This document shows, one piece after another, positions 23,649 to 31,782 of a DNA stretch of 64,000 nt. The notes beneath the pieces were generated by a model. It made no database searches. It was not told the DNA's origin and saw only the letters and a list, made by a program, of their open reading frames with translations. Within the stretch, counting starts at the first letter, position 1. Every line of letters starts with the position of its first letter. The stretch is from a virus. Location of the stretch: positions 16,386 to 80,385 of IMG/VR virus record IMGVR_UViG_3300005541_000007, one strand, 5' to 3'. The position numbers and the translations under genes are program-made.

Positions 23649-24578
23649 TTGAGCGATACACTCAAAGGATATGCGTCTGCAACACAAGTAGCTAATTTTA
23701 TGGGGATAGTCCCAAATACAGCTAACTTAGCGCAAATAACAACATATCTTGGAGTAGCAGAAGAATTAGTAGAAAATTATTGTCAAACAACTTTCTTACA
23801 AGAAATTGGCGGTAATACTTCCGATCTAGCATCAACTCAAGCTTCTGGTTGGTTAGTAGTAACATCAGCAACTTATACATTTCAACCAACAGATGTAGGA
23901 CAATTTATTCGTATTGTATCAGGAACTAATTTTACTCCTGGGGTATATTTAATTGCTTCTGTAGCAGGAGGAAATGCAACACTTTCAACTGCGTGTGGAA
24001 CTACTGGAAATGCATCATCCGGTACATGGCATGAAAGTGTAAATAAGATTTTTAGTGGACATGGAAATACTACAATTTTCCCAGGTTTATATATTCAAGA
24101 TGTACTTGCTATGAATCTTCTTGATATTGATGGAGTATCAGTAATCTATACTTATATTATGAATACTGATATAACACTTAAACCAGATACACCATTAAAG
24201 ATTGCAAGTACACCAGTTTATAGATGGATTGAAAGAAAATATTATAGCGGTGGAAGTTTTGGACAACAAGGCGGCGATCAATCAGGAGTAACACCGTATT
24301 CTGTAACTCCTATCTTTATTCAAGGTTCGCAAAATATTCAAGTATTTGGAGTGTGGGGATTACCACAAATTCCTGATACCATTGTTTACGCCATATGCGC
24401 CACTGTACAGAATATGTTTAGGGCCATAGGAATTAATCCATTTATTAAATCAGAGGGCGCATACGGGCGTTCTGTGGTCTTTAATGATACAAATGATTTT
24501 GAAATGATTCCTCCAATGGCTCAAAGACTCTTGGACCCTTGGGTGAACAAAGCGATCTTCAACACCGATGGATTTTAA
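23649..24578 (+). CDS. Head-tail connector protein with inserted beta domain
   Basis: The 309-residue protein starts at TTG with CGGAG upstream. Residues 1-57 (YASATQVANFMGIV, LGVAEELVENYCQTTF) look like the helical start of an HK97 gp6-type connector, and the frame resumes after residue 131 with a beta region and the helical PDTIVYAICATVQNMFRAIG. Between them lies one copy (about 58-130) of a 75-residue module with DVGxxI, GTNFxxGxY and ACGTTGxxxSGTWxE. The same module occurs in the tail tube, the tail-tip protein and a small tail protein. The connector ring joins portal and tail. Its identity rests on position and helical pattern. Confidence 0.65.
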   Translation: MSDTLKGYASATQVANFMGIVPNTANLAQITTYLGVAEELVENYCQTTFLQEIGGNTSDLASTQASGWLVVTSATYTFQPTDVGQFIRIVSGTNFTPGVYLIASVAGGNATLSTACGTTGNASSGTWHESVNKIFSGHGNTTIFPGLYIQDVLAMNLLDIDGVSVIYTYIMNTDITLKPDTPLKIASTPVYRWIERKYYSGGSFGQQGGDQSGVTPYSVTPIFIQGSQNIQVFGVWGLPQIPDTIVYAICATVQNMFRAIGINPFIKSEGAYGRSVVFNDTNDFEMIPPMAQRLLDPWVNKAIFNTDGF

Positions 24579-24580
24579 AA

Positions 24581-24622
24581 ATGTCTGCTACACCTATTTT
24601 AACTTCATCAGGTTGGTTTTAG
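24581..24622 (+). pseudogene. Stub of the N-terminus of the gene now starting at 25712
   Basis: ATG at 24581 opens a 13-codon frame, MSATPILTSSGWF, closed by TAG one base before the TnpB start. The intact gene downstream of TnpB begins MITPLLSTSSSWF. The two share the TPxL, SS and WF positions, and the DNA is also alike. The simplest reading is that TnpB entered at this codon and the target gene received a replacement 5' end. Confidence 0.55.
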
Positions 24623-24623
24623 T

Positions 24624-25712
24624 ATGATTAATTATCAACTTAAATTAAAACTTACTAAATATCAGGAACAACAATTAGAATCCTGGTTACCAATACTTAC
24701 CTCTATTTGGAATTGGACTATAAGAAAAATTGAATTAGATGCTAAAGATAATATATATTATAATAGTAAATTTGATTTTGTAAATTTATTAGTAAATCAT
24801 AGTGAAAAATTAGGAGTATCTAGTCATACTATGATGTGTACTACTATGACTGCATATAATTTATACCAACAATATATAAAGAAAAAATGTGGTAAACCTA
24901 AATTTAAAGGACAAAGAAATAAACTTAATAGTATTCTATTTCCAGATATTATTAAACAACCACAAAATAATAAAATACAATTACGAGTAATAGGTAAAAT
25001 TAAGTATCATAAACAACAAATACCTGAAGGTAATATTAAATGTGTAAGAATTATTAAAAAAGTAAGTGGTTGGTATGCAGTATTAACTATAGATACTAAA
25101 CCTAAAAAAATATCTATTATTAGTAATAATAAAGTAGGAATTGACCCAGGATTTAAACATTTACTTACACTATCTAATGGTGATAAAATTGAACATCCTC
25201 GTGAATTTGAAATTAATGCGGAACGATTAGCACAAGCACAACGCGGGCATAATAAGAAACTTGCTGCTATAATTAATGAAAAAATTGCTAATCAACGAAA
25301 AAACAGAAATCACAAACTCTCTAGAAAATTAGTAAGTGAAAATGAATTAATAGTTTTTAGTAAAGATAATCATAAAAATGTTGCTAAAAAATTTGGTAAA
25401 TCTGTGTCCTCTTCAGGACATTATCAACTTCAAAAAATGTTAGAATACAAGTGTCGTACAGACGGTAGGCAATACATAGAAGTTGATTGTAAGTTTTCCA
25501 CCATGACCTGCTCTACCTGTAATGCTCGTACCGGGCCTACAGGTTGGGAAGGCTTGAAGGTAAGGAATTGGGAGTGTACAGAGTGTGGAACTTTACATGA
25601 TAGAGACATAAATGCCGCTATCAATACGCTTAATTCCGGGCTTGGAATAAGCCACGAGAATACCGTGAAAACGGAAATACAGAAAACTAGTAATGAATGG
25701 GGTAATATTTAA
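24624..25712 (+). CDS. tnpB: TnpB-like RNA-guided nuclease (IS200/IS605 OrfB family), no TnpA
   Basis: The 362-residue protein has a TnpB layout. It has an N-terminal helical wedge, RuvC motif I VGIDPGFKHLLTLSNG (D174), a zinc ribbon CSTCNARTGPTGWEG and CTECGTLH (C296, C299, C318, C321), and the final HDRDINAAINTL (D328). The second RuvC strand reads ELIVFSKDN where classical TnpBs have a catalytic Glu in IxIEDLN; the position holds Ser246. Glu241 lies five residues earlier. It could be one of the TnpB groups with a rearranged active site, or a nuclease-dead form. No TnpA or clear IS end is visible. It is inserted between connector and head-closure genes. Confidence 0.85.
   Translation: MINYQLKLKLTKYQEQQLESWLPILTSIWNWTIRKIELDAKDNIYYNSKFDFVNLLVNHSEKLGVSSHTMMCTTMTAYNLYQQYIKKKCGKPKFKGQRNKLNSILFPDIIKQPQNNKIQLRVIGKIKYHKQQIPEGNIKCVRIIKKVSGWYAVLTIDTKPKKISIISNNKVGIDPGFKHLLTLSNGDKIEHPREFEINAERLAQAQRGHNKKLAAIINEKIANQRKNRNHKLSRKLVSENELIVFSKDNHKNVAKKFGKSVSSSGHYQLQKMLEYKCRTDGRQYIEVDCKFSTMTCSTCNARTGPTGWEGLKVRNWECTECGTLHDRDINAAINTLNSGLGISHENTVKTEIQKTSNEWGNI
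25636..25680 (+). ncRNA. Possible omega RNA scaffold within the tnpB 3' end
   Basis: The last part of tnpB is less AT-rich than the rest and folds locally: GGCTT/AAGCC (25639-25653) and CCGT-GAAA-ACGG (25663-25674) with a GNRA tetraloop. In TnpB systems the guide scaffold overlaps the 3' end of the gene and the guide follows. Here the next gene starts on the last base of the TnpB stop codon, so any guide would lie within coding sequence. Confidence 0.35.
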
Positions 25713-26143
25713 TGATTACACCACTATTATCAACTAGTAGTTCATGGTTTGAAAATGTCACTTTTAATGTAATAGATTTAGTGTACCAAGTTTTAGATAT
25801 GCACAGTGTTCCGAGTAATACAGTTGTATACTCAGGGTTAGTAGGACATTTACAAAATGCACAATTTAGTAAAGAAGGGCAAGCAGATAAAGAAAGAAAT
25901 AGAACTTCACCGTGGATATTAACAGTAACTACTCAATATGATTTACAAATGGGACAATTTATAGTAATTACAAGTGTTAAGAATGCTTATGGTATGTGGA
26001 TTGCTAGTACCCAACCTTACGAACAATTCAAAGTAGATTTCCTCAACGCGTCATTTAGTAATTCAAACGAGAAAATTCTTAGATTATCGCGTAGGGATGC
26101 TGTGGCGAATACTAGTAACACTGCTGATGGAGTAATAAATTAA
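25712..26143 (+). CDS. Head closure or neck protein (putative)
   Basis: This 143-residue protein begins on the last base of the tnpB stop codon (TAATG). The beta-rich body (SPWILTVTTQYDLQMGQFIVI) with a flexible polar C-terminus and its place between the connector and the gp10-like gene fit a head-closure or head-tail adaptor. The first 13 residues resemble the stub upstream of tnpB, so the present N-terminus was probably supplied with the insertion. No named family was recognised; the role is based on gene order. Confidence 0.55.
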   Translation: MITPLLSTSSSWFENVTFNVIDLVYQVLDMHSVPSNTVVYSGLVGHLQNAQFSKEGQADKERNRTSPWILTVTTQYDLQMGQFIVITSVKNAYGMWIASTQPYEQFKVDFLNASFSNSNEKILRLSRRDAVANTSNTADGVIN

Positions 26144-26682
26144 TGAGTGTAGCATCCCACTTATCACAAGAACTAATTTATGTAGACATAAATATACCTA
26201 AACTTACACAACAAATTAAAGAAGTTTTAGATGAACGATCTGCTACACATCATTCTATTCAAGATTTAAAACTCAAAGTTTTAGAGGCGTTCGGTAAGGA
26301 GACAAGAAGACGTGCAAGAATTATTTTATCACAAAGTTCTAGAGGTTCAGCGTATCCTCCTGGTGGTGGAGGAACAGATACTAGATACGGCGGTATTAGA
26401 CTTTATGACACTATTACATGGAAGGTTTATCCTAATCAAAATAGGGTAAGAGTTATGGCGGGTGGAGGAATTCGCCCTGATGCTTTTATGTATAACAAAC
26501 CGCGTGGAGAATTTACTCAAATGAATAATGTAAGTTTCTTTTCATTTAAAATGAATAGACGAGTAAAATATAAACAAGTGCAACGTGAAGGAATTTATTA
26601 TTTGGGCGGGGCTTTCAGGGGAGTATTGCGGGACCTCCAAAAAATTGTGGATCGTGTAGTTAGAAAGGAGATTTCAGATTAA
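26143..26682 (+). CDS. Tail completion/neck protein, HK97 gp10-like (putative)
   Basis: This 179-residue basic protein starts within the stop of its neighbour (TAATG). It has an N-terminal helix (KLTQQIKEVLDERSATH), a helix ending FGKETRRRARIIL, a Gly-rich loop (SAYPPGGGGTDTRYGG) and a beta region, then a C-terminal helix. This resembles HK97 gp10/minor tail proteins that complete the neck. The identification rests on pattern and gene order rather than on a diagnostic motif. Confidence 0.5.
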   Translation: MSVASHLSQELIYVDINIPKLTQQIKEVLDERSATHHSIQDLKLKVLEAFGKETRRRARIILSQSSRGSAYPPGGGGTDTRYGGIRLYDTITWKVYPNQNRVRVMAGGGIRPDAFMYNKPRGEFTQMNNVSFFSFKMNRRVKYKQVQREGIYYLGGAFRGVLRDLQKIVDRVVRKEISD

Positions 26683-26716
26683 TATTCCCCATTTAACAAA
26701 ATGTTTGGCATCTAAT

Positions 26717-27418
26717 ATGTCATTAGCATCTGCTACTAGTTTTACTGAAATAGATTCTCTGACCGTCTCATTGTGGCAGAATCGTGTACTTTATACAGCA
26801 TCGCCTGTAACACAACTTACTACAATTAATCAAGCACAATACTGTATCATAGAATTTACATCGGGTGCTTGTCAAGGCATTCGTTGTGTAATCTATAGTC
26901 ATGCAGCACAACCTACTCAATTTATTTGTGCTGATGATATGAGAGGTTCCCTACAACCGGCACCAGGAGATACTTTTAGAATTTATGGTGGTCCACTTAT
27001 ATCAGGGTTATGTAATGTATTTTGGATGCAACAAGATTCATTTCAAAATATTCCAGATAATAACTTTATAATTGTAGTAAGTACAGGTGGAGGAAATATG
27101 TTTATTGATCGAATTAATGCTAATCAATTACAAGGATTAATGGCATTTAGACAACAAGCAGAAATTGAAATAATGGTTCTAGCACCATTTGTTACTGCCG
27201 ATGCTTCTAGTTTTACAAATTATAATGCTGCAATTTTAGATATTTATACATTAGTAGATCAAGTAAGAACATTTACCGCACTATTTAGAATGAGTACAGT
27301 TAATAATTTTACTGGTAAAGGGCCGATTAAATGGGATTATTTTTGGTCAGTACAGGAAGATGGTTCACTAGCAAGACAAGGATGCACAATTACATTTACC
27401 TGTGAGTCTGCGTCATAA
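26717..27418 (+). CDS. Tail terminator-like protein (putative)
   Basis: A 233-residue protein from ATG 26717; TTG 26705 would add four residues, and neither has a good ribosome binding site. It is beta-rich with many Asn, Gln and Thr residues and two Cys in SGACQGIRCVIYSH. Its place just before the tail tube gene suggests the tail terminator or a second neck protein. No family was recognised. It is followed by a promoter at 27445. Confidence 0.5.
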   Translation: MSLASATSFTEIDSLTVSLWQNRVLYTASPVTQLTTINQAQYCIIEFTSGACQGIRCVIYSHAAQPTQFICADDMRGSLQPAPGDTFRIYGGPLISGLCNVFWMQQDSFQNIPDNNFIIVVSTGGGNMFIDRINANQLQGLMAFRQQAEIEIMVLAPFVTADASSFTNYNAAILDIYTLVDQVRTFTALFRMSTVNNFTGKGPIKWDYFWSVQEDGSLARQGCTITFTCESAS

Positions 27419-27444
27419 TCTTTTTCTACAGTAAATTATTCAAG

Positions 27445-27450
27445 TATAAT
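27445..27450 (+). promoter_or_regulatory. -10 box TATAAT with leaderless geometry
   Basis: A perfect TATAAT ends six bases before ATG 27457, with no ribosome binding site between. It starts the tail tube operon. Confidence 0.6.
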
Positions 27451-27456
27451 GTATAA

Positions 27457-27753
27457 ATGCAACCAAAATGGGTGTTAGAATATGTCGCATCAGAAGGCAC
27501 TATTCTTCATAAACCTTTAAGCGATGGTCAGTGTTTATTTCAAAAAGGACAACCATTTACCGTAACCAATTTTGAAGATTATAGACGACTTGTAAATACT
27601 CACCGTGGAGAATTTGTAGAAATTAGTAATAATCTAGATGAAATTATTCCTAAAGAAGAAAATGTTACAGAACCTACAGCAGAACCTATTGGTTATCCAA
27701 TAACAAAACCCAAAGCAGAACCCACATTAGAATTAAATAAGGAAGATAAATAA
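27457..27753 (+). CDS. Small protein ahead of the tail tube gene
   Basis: This 98-residue protein has a short folded N-terminal part (QCLFQKGQPFTVTNFEDYRRL) and a Pro/Glu/Thr/Lys-rich tail that is probably disordered. Its stop overlaps the start of the tail tube gene (TAATG). It resembles in layout the small acidic protein after the capsid gene. The function is unknown. Confidence 0.5.
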   Translation: MQPKWVLEYVASEGTILHKPLSDGQCLFQKGQPFTVTNFEDYRRLVNTHRGEFVEISNNLDEIIPKEENVTEPTAEPIGYPITKPKAEPTLELNKEDK

Positions 27754-30731
27754 TGCCAAAAACTAGAGTCTTATATCCCACAGCACTATCAGGAACTAAT
27801 GATGGCACTACTTTTACAGCTAATGGTGCCACAATGGTTCTTGGTTATTCTGTTAATAGTGTAGCAAATGGTGTACAAGCTAATCTTAGATTTGATACTC
27901 ACTTAGTTGGTTGTGTTTATGATGGTACTGATCTTGCTTCTGTATCTCCTTGGACTACGGTAACATCTGCTTCTTATCAATTCCAAACTACAGACATTGG
28001 ATCAACGCTTTATATTCAAACTGCCGGTACAAACTTTACTGTAGGTAAATATACAATTACGGCTGTTTCAGCTAATGGTGCGGCTACATTAAATGCCGCT
28101 TGTGGATCAACCGGTGCTGCATCAGGCGCTACTTGGTTCTTAGGACCATTTAATACTCAACATGTAGTTGCTACTCAATTTCTTTCTACAGTTACCGCTG
28201 TTGGCGCTTCTGGTACACCGCATACTACTGATTTAACTGCCGCTACTGCTACTACAACTCCAGTTGTTTCTTCCATTTCATATACATTCTTAGCTACTGA
28301 TGTTGGCAATACAATTACAATTACCGCAGGAACTAACTGGCTTACAGGAACTTATACAATTGTTTCTGTTGCTGGTGGAAATGCTACATTAAATAAGGCT
28401 TGTGGTAGTTCCGCAACACTTACTGCCGGTACATGGTATGAAGGAACTCTCGCTGGAGCTAATCACCCATTTGCATTATGGGGAGCTAATTATCGAAGTG
28501 CATTAGGAATTGGAGAATATAATGTTTCTGCCAATAATCTTCAAACAGAATATCGTCAGCAAATTACACCGACTACTCTTCCATTAATTCCATCATTTAC
28601 TACAGCTACTTTTGCTGCTGCTGGCGGTTCACCTTACGCTGCTGTTTATGTTGTTCCTTCTAGATTCTTAAATGCTGGTGTTCCTGGTGATGCTAATATT
28701 TTCCCTGCAACTTTTGCTGGGGTTGACCTAGCTTCTTCAAATGGTACAAATGCTGCCCCATCAGTAACTTCCGCTTCACATACATTTACTCAAAGTGATG
28801 TTGGGCAACCGCTAAATATCTTAGCAGGAACTAACTGGACTACAGGAATATTTACTATTGTTTCTGTTGCTGGGGGTGCTGCTACATTAGACAGAGCGTG
28901 CGGAAGTTCTGCCTCCATTTCTGCGGGTATTTGGTATGAAGGTGGAACTTGTGACCTAGAAATTAGATTACTCGCTTCAGGAACGGTTACACAGACCGGT
29001 GATACGGTTACTGTACAAGGCCCCGCAAGCGTAGGAACTTATGCGTCAGGAATTTATTCAGGACAAACAGAAAAACCAACTCTAACAGTAGTTTCAATTT
29101 CACCCACCGAAATGTCTTCAGGACAATCTCCTTATCGAAAGGTTGCAATTGGCGCTGAAAGTTATTTTGCATATGATATTGAACCCGTAGAAGGATACGC
29201 TGTTGTAGGACAAAATATTCTTGATGTAGATTCAATTGGACTAACGCAGCAAGCAGCTAATCTTTTTGGTGCAGCACTATCTAATGAACGTGCTAGACCT
29301 CGTAAGGTAGCTATTGGAAGAACCGGTTCTGGTGGAAATATTTCATTTGAACTTACTCCCGAAAAATGGACTAAACTTCTTACTGGATTGATGAAGATTG
29401 TTTCAATTCTTGATTCTAACGGTAATGAACTTGGAAATGCAACCATCTTCAATGGTCCTGTTAGTGGAACTGATCTTACTTCAACTAATGCAACTAGTCT
29501 TAATCCGGTAGTTACATCAGCTAGTAGAAACTTTGGAATTACTGATTTAGATCAAACTATTGTTGTTACTGCCGGTACAAACTGGACTACAGGAACTTAT
29601 ACGGTAGTTGGAGTATTTGGAGCAGGAGCAGCAGGAGCGCCGCTTAATGGAGCAGTCCTAAACAAAGCCTGTGGTTCAGCCGCATCTATTTCTGGTGGAA
29701 CTTGGGTAGAAAGTGGTCCTGCACCAACTACAGCTAATACTACAATTGCACTTGCTACAGTTACCTCCAATATTACAACTTTTTCAAGTACAGGACCGTA
29801 TACATATCAATTTAGAACTTGTCAATCTAGTCAAGTAAACTCATTTACAGGAATTGTAAAGAAAGGATCATTCCGAAAGGTTTATCCAGGTCTTAAAGTT
29901 TCTTCAATGTCATTTTCTGTTGGACTAGATAATCTTGTAAGAGCTACAGTAGATTTTGCAGGACTTGATGAATTTACCTACGATCAAACATCATTCGGAC
30001 TCTCAGGTGATGAAATTGTACTTTCAACGAGTGCAGGATATGATACTATTACAAATAGTGTTTGGTCCTATGTTGATGGTGTTTGTGCCCTCGGCTCCAT
30101 GACTGATAGTTATACACAAGCTACTACAATTAATCTTTCTAATGATCTTAGAGAACGAAGAGGATTAAACGGTAAGCGTGGTCCTGTTAGTCATTATGCA
30201 CAAGGATTTAGTGCAAGTACAAACCTTACACTCTATTCTGAGACAGAACAACATCTTAGAAAATTTCTTGGTGTACAATATCAAGGATTTCCATTTAAAC
30301 CAGGAAAGGTTATTAACTTTGATGCTTATTCATTAACTTTTGGTAGGCAAGATATTTCTGATCTTCTTCAGTTCTATATGCCAAAGACAATGTTTGTTAC
30401 TCTTGCTGATCCTATTCAGGGCGAAGATGTAATTATGTTGTCTGGTGATATGATTGGAATTTATGATTATCAAAACTGGAACTCTAATATTGTAGTTACA
30501 CTTACAACCAGCGAAGTGCCATCAGCGTTCTTCCCATCTACTAATTATATTACGGTCTATCCTCCTGATACTACAGGTATTCAAACGCAGGGTAACCTTA
30601 ATTATCTTCCTGTTAATCCAACTAGTCCTATCATTGATCCTTATGCTCCCGGTGGTGCTGGTGGTGGGGGTGCAGGTAGTGGTTCTAGCGGTACTGCTGG
30701 CGGTGGTTCTGGTATTGGACCTTCTGGATAA
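27753..30731 (+). CDS. Major tail tube protein with four inserted modules
   Basis: This 992-residue protein is far longer than a usual tail tube protein because it carries four copies of the 75-residue DVGxxI/GTNWxxGxYTIVSV/ACGSxASIxxGTWYEG module (about residues 57-131, 157-231, 323-397 and 568-652). The tube-like core is recognisable in ISFELTPEKWTKLL, NSFTGIVKKGSFRKVYPGLKVSSMSF and the terminal FKPGKVINFDAYSL. The C-terminus is a Gly/Ser-rich tail. Hundreds of copies of the tube would display the modules along the tail. It follows a GGAAG ribosome binding site. The assignment rests on core pattern, position before the chaperone gene, and a terminator right after it. Confidence 0.75.
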   Translation: MPKTRVLYPTALSGTNDGTTFTANGATMVLGYSVNSVANGVQANLRFDTHLVGCVYDGTDLASVSPWTTVTSASYQFQTTDIGSTLYIQTAGTNFTVGKYTITAVSANGAATLNAACGSTGAASGATWFLGPFNTQHVVATQFLSTVTAVGASGTPHTTDLTAATATTTPVVSSISYTFLATDVGNTITITAGTNWLTGTYTIVSVAGGNATLNKACGSSATLTAGTWYEGTLAGANHPFALWGANYRSALGIGEYNVSANNLQTEYRQQITPTTLPLIPSFTTATFAAAGGSPYAAVYVVPSRFLNAGVPGDANIFPATFAGVDLASSNGTNAAPSVTSASHTFTQSDVGQPLNILAGTNWTTGIFTIVSVAGGAATLDRACGSSASISAGIWYEGGTCDLEIRLLASGTVTQTGDTVTVQGPASVGTYASGIYSGQTEKPTLTVVSISPTEMSSGQSPYRKVAIGAESYFAYDIEPVEGYAVVGQNILDVDSIGLTQQAANLFGAALSNERARPRKVAIGRTGSGGNISFELTPEKWTKLLTGLMKIVSILDSNGNELGNATIFNGPVSGTDLTSTNATSLNPVVTSASRNFGITDLDQTIVVTAGTNWTTGTYTVVGVFGAGAAGAPLNGAVLNKACGSAASISGGTWVESGPAPTTANTTIALATVTSNITTFSSTGPYTYQFRTCQSSQVNSFTGIVKKGSFRKVYPGLKVSSMSFSVGLDNLVRATVDFAGLDEFTYDQTSFGLSGDEIVLSTSAGYDTITNSVWSYVDGVCALGSMTDSYTQATTINLSNDLRERRGLNGKRGPVSHYAQGFSASTNLTLYSETEQHLRKFLGVQYQGFPFKPGKVINFDAYSLTFGRQDISDLLQFYMPKTMFVTLADPIQGEDVIMLSGDMIGIYDYQNWNSNIVVTLTTSEVPSAFFPSTNYITVYPPDTTGIQTQGNLNYLPVNPTSPIIDPYAPGGAGGGGAGSGSSGTAGGGSGIGPSG

Positions 30732-30752
30732 ATTTACTTGATTTAAAGTAGT

Positions 30753-30790
30753 AAAATGTGGTATTGTGTAATAAGCAATACCACATTTTT
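30753..30790. terminator. Bidirectional rho-independent terminator
   Basis: A perfect 14-bp stem, AAAATGTGGTATTG (30753-30766) with CAATACCACATTTT (30776-30789), has a nine-base loop and T residues on both flanks. It ends the tail tube transcript just four bases before ATG 30794. Confidence 0.85.
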
Positions 30791-30793
30791 ATT

Positions 30794-31549
30794 ATGGAAC
30801 CAACACTACCTATTCGTAAACCACAATCTTCTACACCTAACGTACCAAAACCACCCGAAAAGAAAAATATTAAAGGACAGCGATCATTTGTAAAAATGCT
30901 AGATGATCGTAAATATCTTATTGATGGTATTGAAGAATATAATGATGAAGGAGAACTTATTGATCCTTGGCGAGAAGGAAATACCTACATCCTTGTAAAA
31001 CCACTCTCAGCAGAACATTATATTAGATATAATTTAGAAAATGGAGAAACTATTGATAAAACTACAACTCTCATTATGGGATTTGAATTCTTGCAATATC
31101 AACGCTATCTAAAAAAGCAAGAAGGTGAAGATGTACCCATGATTGAAGTTAATCAAGATGGTGCATATCTAATTCCAGAAGTAGGTTATCTTTACGGTGA
31201 TCCTGCTATTGCTAGGTTAAATCTTTGTGCTTATATTATGTCCTGTCATGGTAAGATTGTAGGATTTGATGAATTTGGTAAATATATTCTACATCCAATT
31301 TCACAAAAAGAAATTCTAAATCTTTTACCTGGAAACTTTGCAAATATTGTAGTTAATGAAGAAACTCAAGAAACAGTATTCTACGAACTTCTTAAAGTAT
31401 CAGCAGTTTTTAATTCAGATACGATTGAAAAGGAACTTGTTAAAGATGCAGAACTAAAGGAAGATGAACTAAAAAACTTACCCAGCAAGAACGGGAATAC
31501 CAAATCAGGCAAAAAGCCCTCAAAAACTCAAAACGAAATAATCGAATAA
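30794..31549 (+). CDS. Tail assembly chaperone, short (G-type) product
   Basis: This 251-residue protein lies between tail tube and tape measure, the standard place of the tail assembly chaperone. ATG 30794 is chosen since the longer frame from 30758 runs through the terminator. The body is mixed alpha/beta (ILVKPLSAEHYIRYNLENGE, EVGYLYGDPAIARLNLCAYI), and the C-terminus is Lys/Glu/Asn-rich. A canonical -1 slippery heptamer, A AAA AAC, sits at 31471-31477 in its frame, with the second frame open from there to 31761. The long and short products together would guide the tape measure into the growing tail. Confidence 0.8.
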   Translation: MEPTLPIRKPQSSTPNVPKPPEKKNIKGQRSFVKMLDDRKYLIDGIEEYNDEGELIDPWREGNTYILVKPLSAEHYIRYNLENGETIDKTTTLIMGFEFLQYQRYLKKQEGEDVPMIEVNQDGAYLIPEVGYLYGDPAIARLNLCAYIMSCHGKIVGFDEFGKYILHPISQKEILNLLPGNFANIVVNEETQETVFYELLKVSAVFNSDTIEKELVKDAELKEDELKNLPSKNGNTKSGKKPSKTQNEIIE

Positions 31550-31761
31550 ATAATAACTCTATCCAAAATCCATTAGCTAAATCATTTGATGAACAAATGG
31601 AAGGTGAAGATTGGGGTAGAGTTTTATATTTAGTTGCTAATAAATGTGGTATTAAATGGCCTGAAGTTCTTAAACTAGAACAGTATATGCTAATTGCATA
31701 TTATGAAGAAGCGGTTTATGATGAACAATTACAAATATATAATCGTGCAAGTAGTTTATAA
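31465..31761 (+). CDS. Tail assembly chaperone, -1 frameshift extension (T-type)
   Basis: The -1 frame is open from 31465 to the TAA at 31759-31761 and has no start codon suited to independent expression. After a slip at 31471-31477 the G-type protein would gain about 95 residues. They run through LTQQEREYQIRQKALKNSKR and SFDEQMEGEDWGRVLYLVAN to QLQIYNRASSL. The helical KWPEVLKLEQYMLIAYY segment is typical of the T domain that binds the tape measure. No other gene occupies 31550-31782. Confidence 0.75.
31471..31477 (+). promoter_or_regulatory. -1 ribosomal frameshift site (A AAA AAC)
   Basis: The heptamer is in the correct register of the upstream frame (CTA AAA AAC). It lies seven bases after the last stop in the -1 frame, so both frames are open at the slip point. 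Confidence 0.75.
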
Positions 31762-31782
31762 GGTATACATAAATAAGAAGAA

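Noticed and set aside
24624-25712. Complete IS200/IS605 element
   Set aside because: No TnpA gene, no clear left or right end hairpins and no space after the stop codon were found; only the tnpB gene is supported.
24581-25760. Group I intron or IStron hosting tnpB
   Set aside because: Splicing the stub to the later gene would discard a second good N-terminus (MITPLLSTSSSWF), and no intron core pairing was seen around the borders. It cannot be fully excluded.
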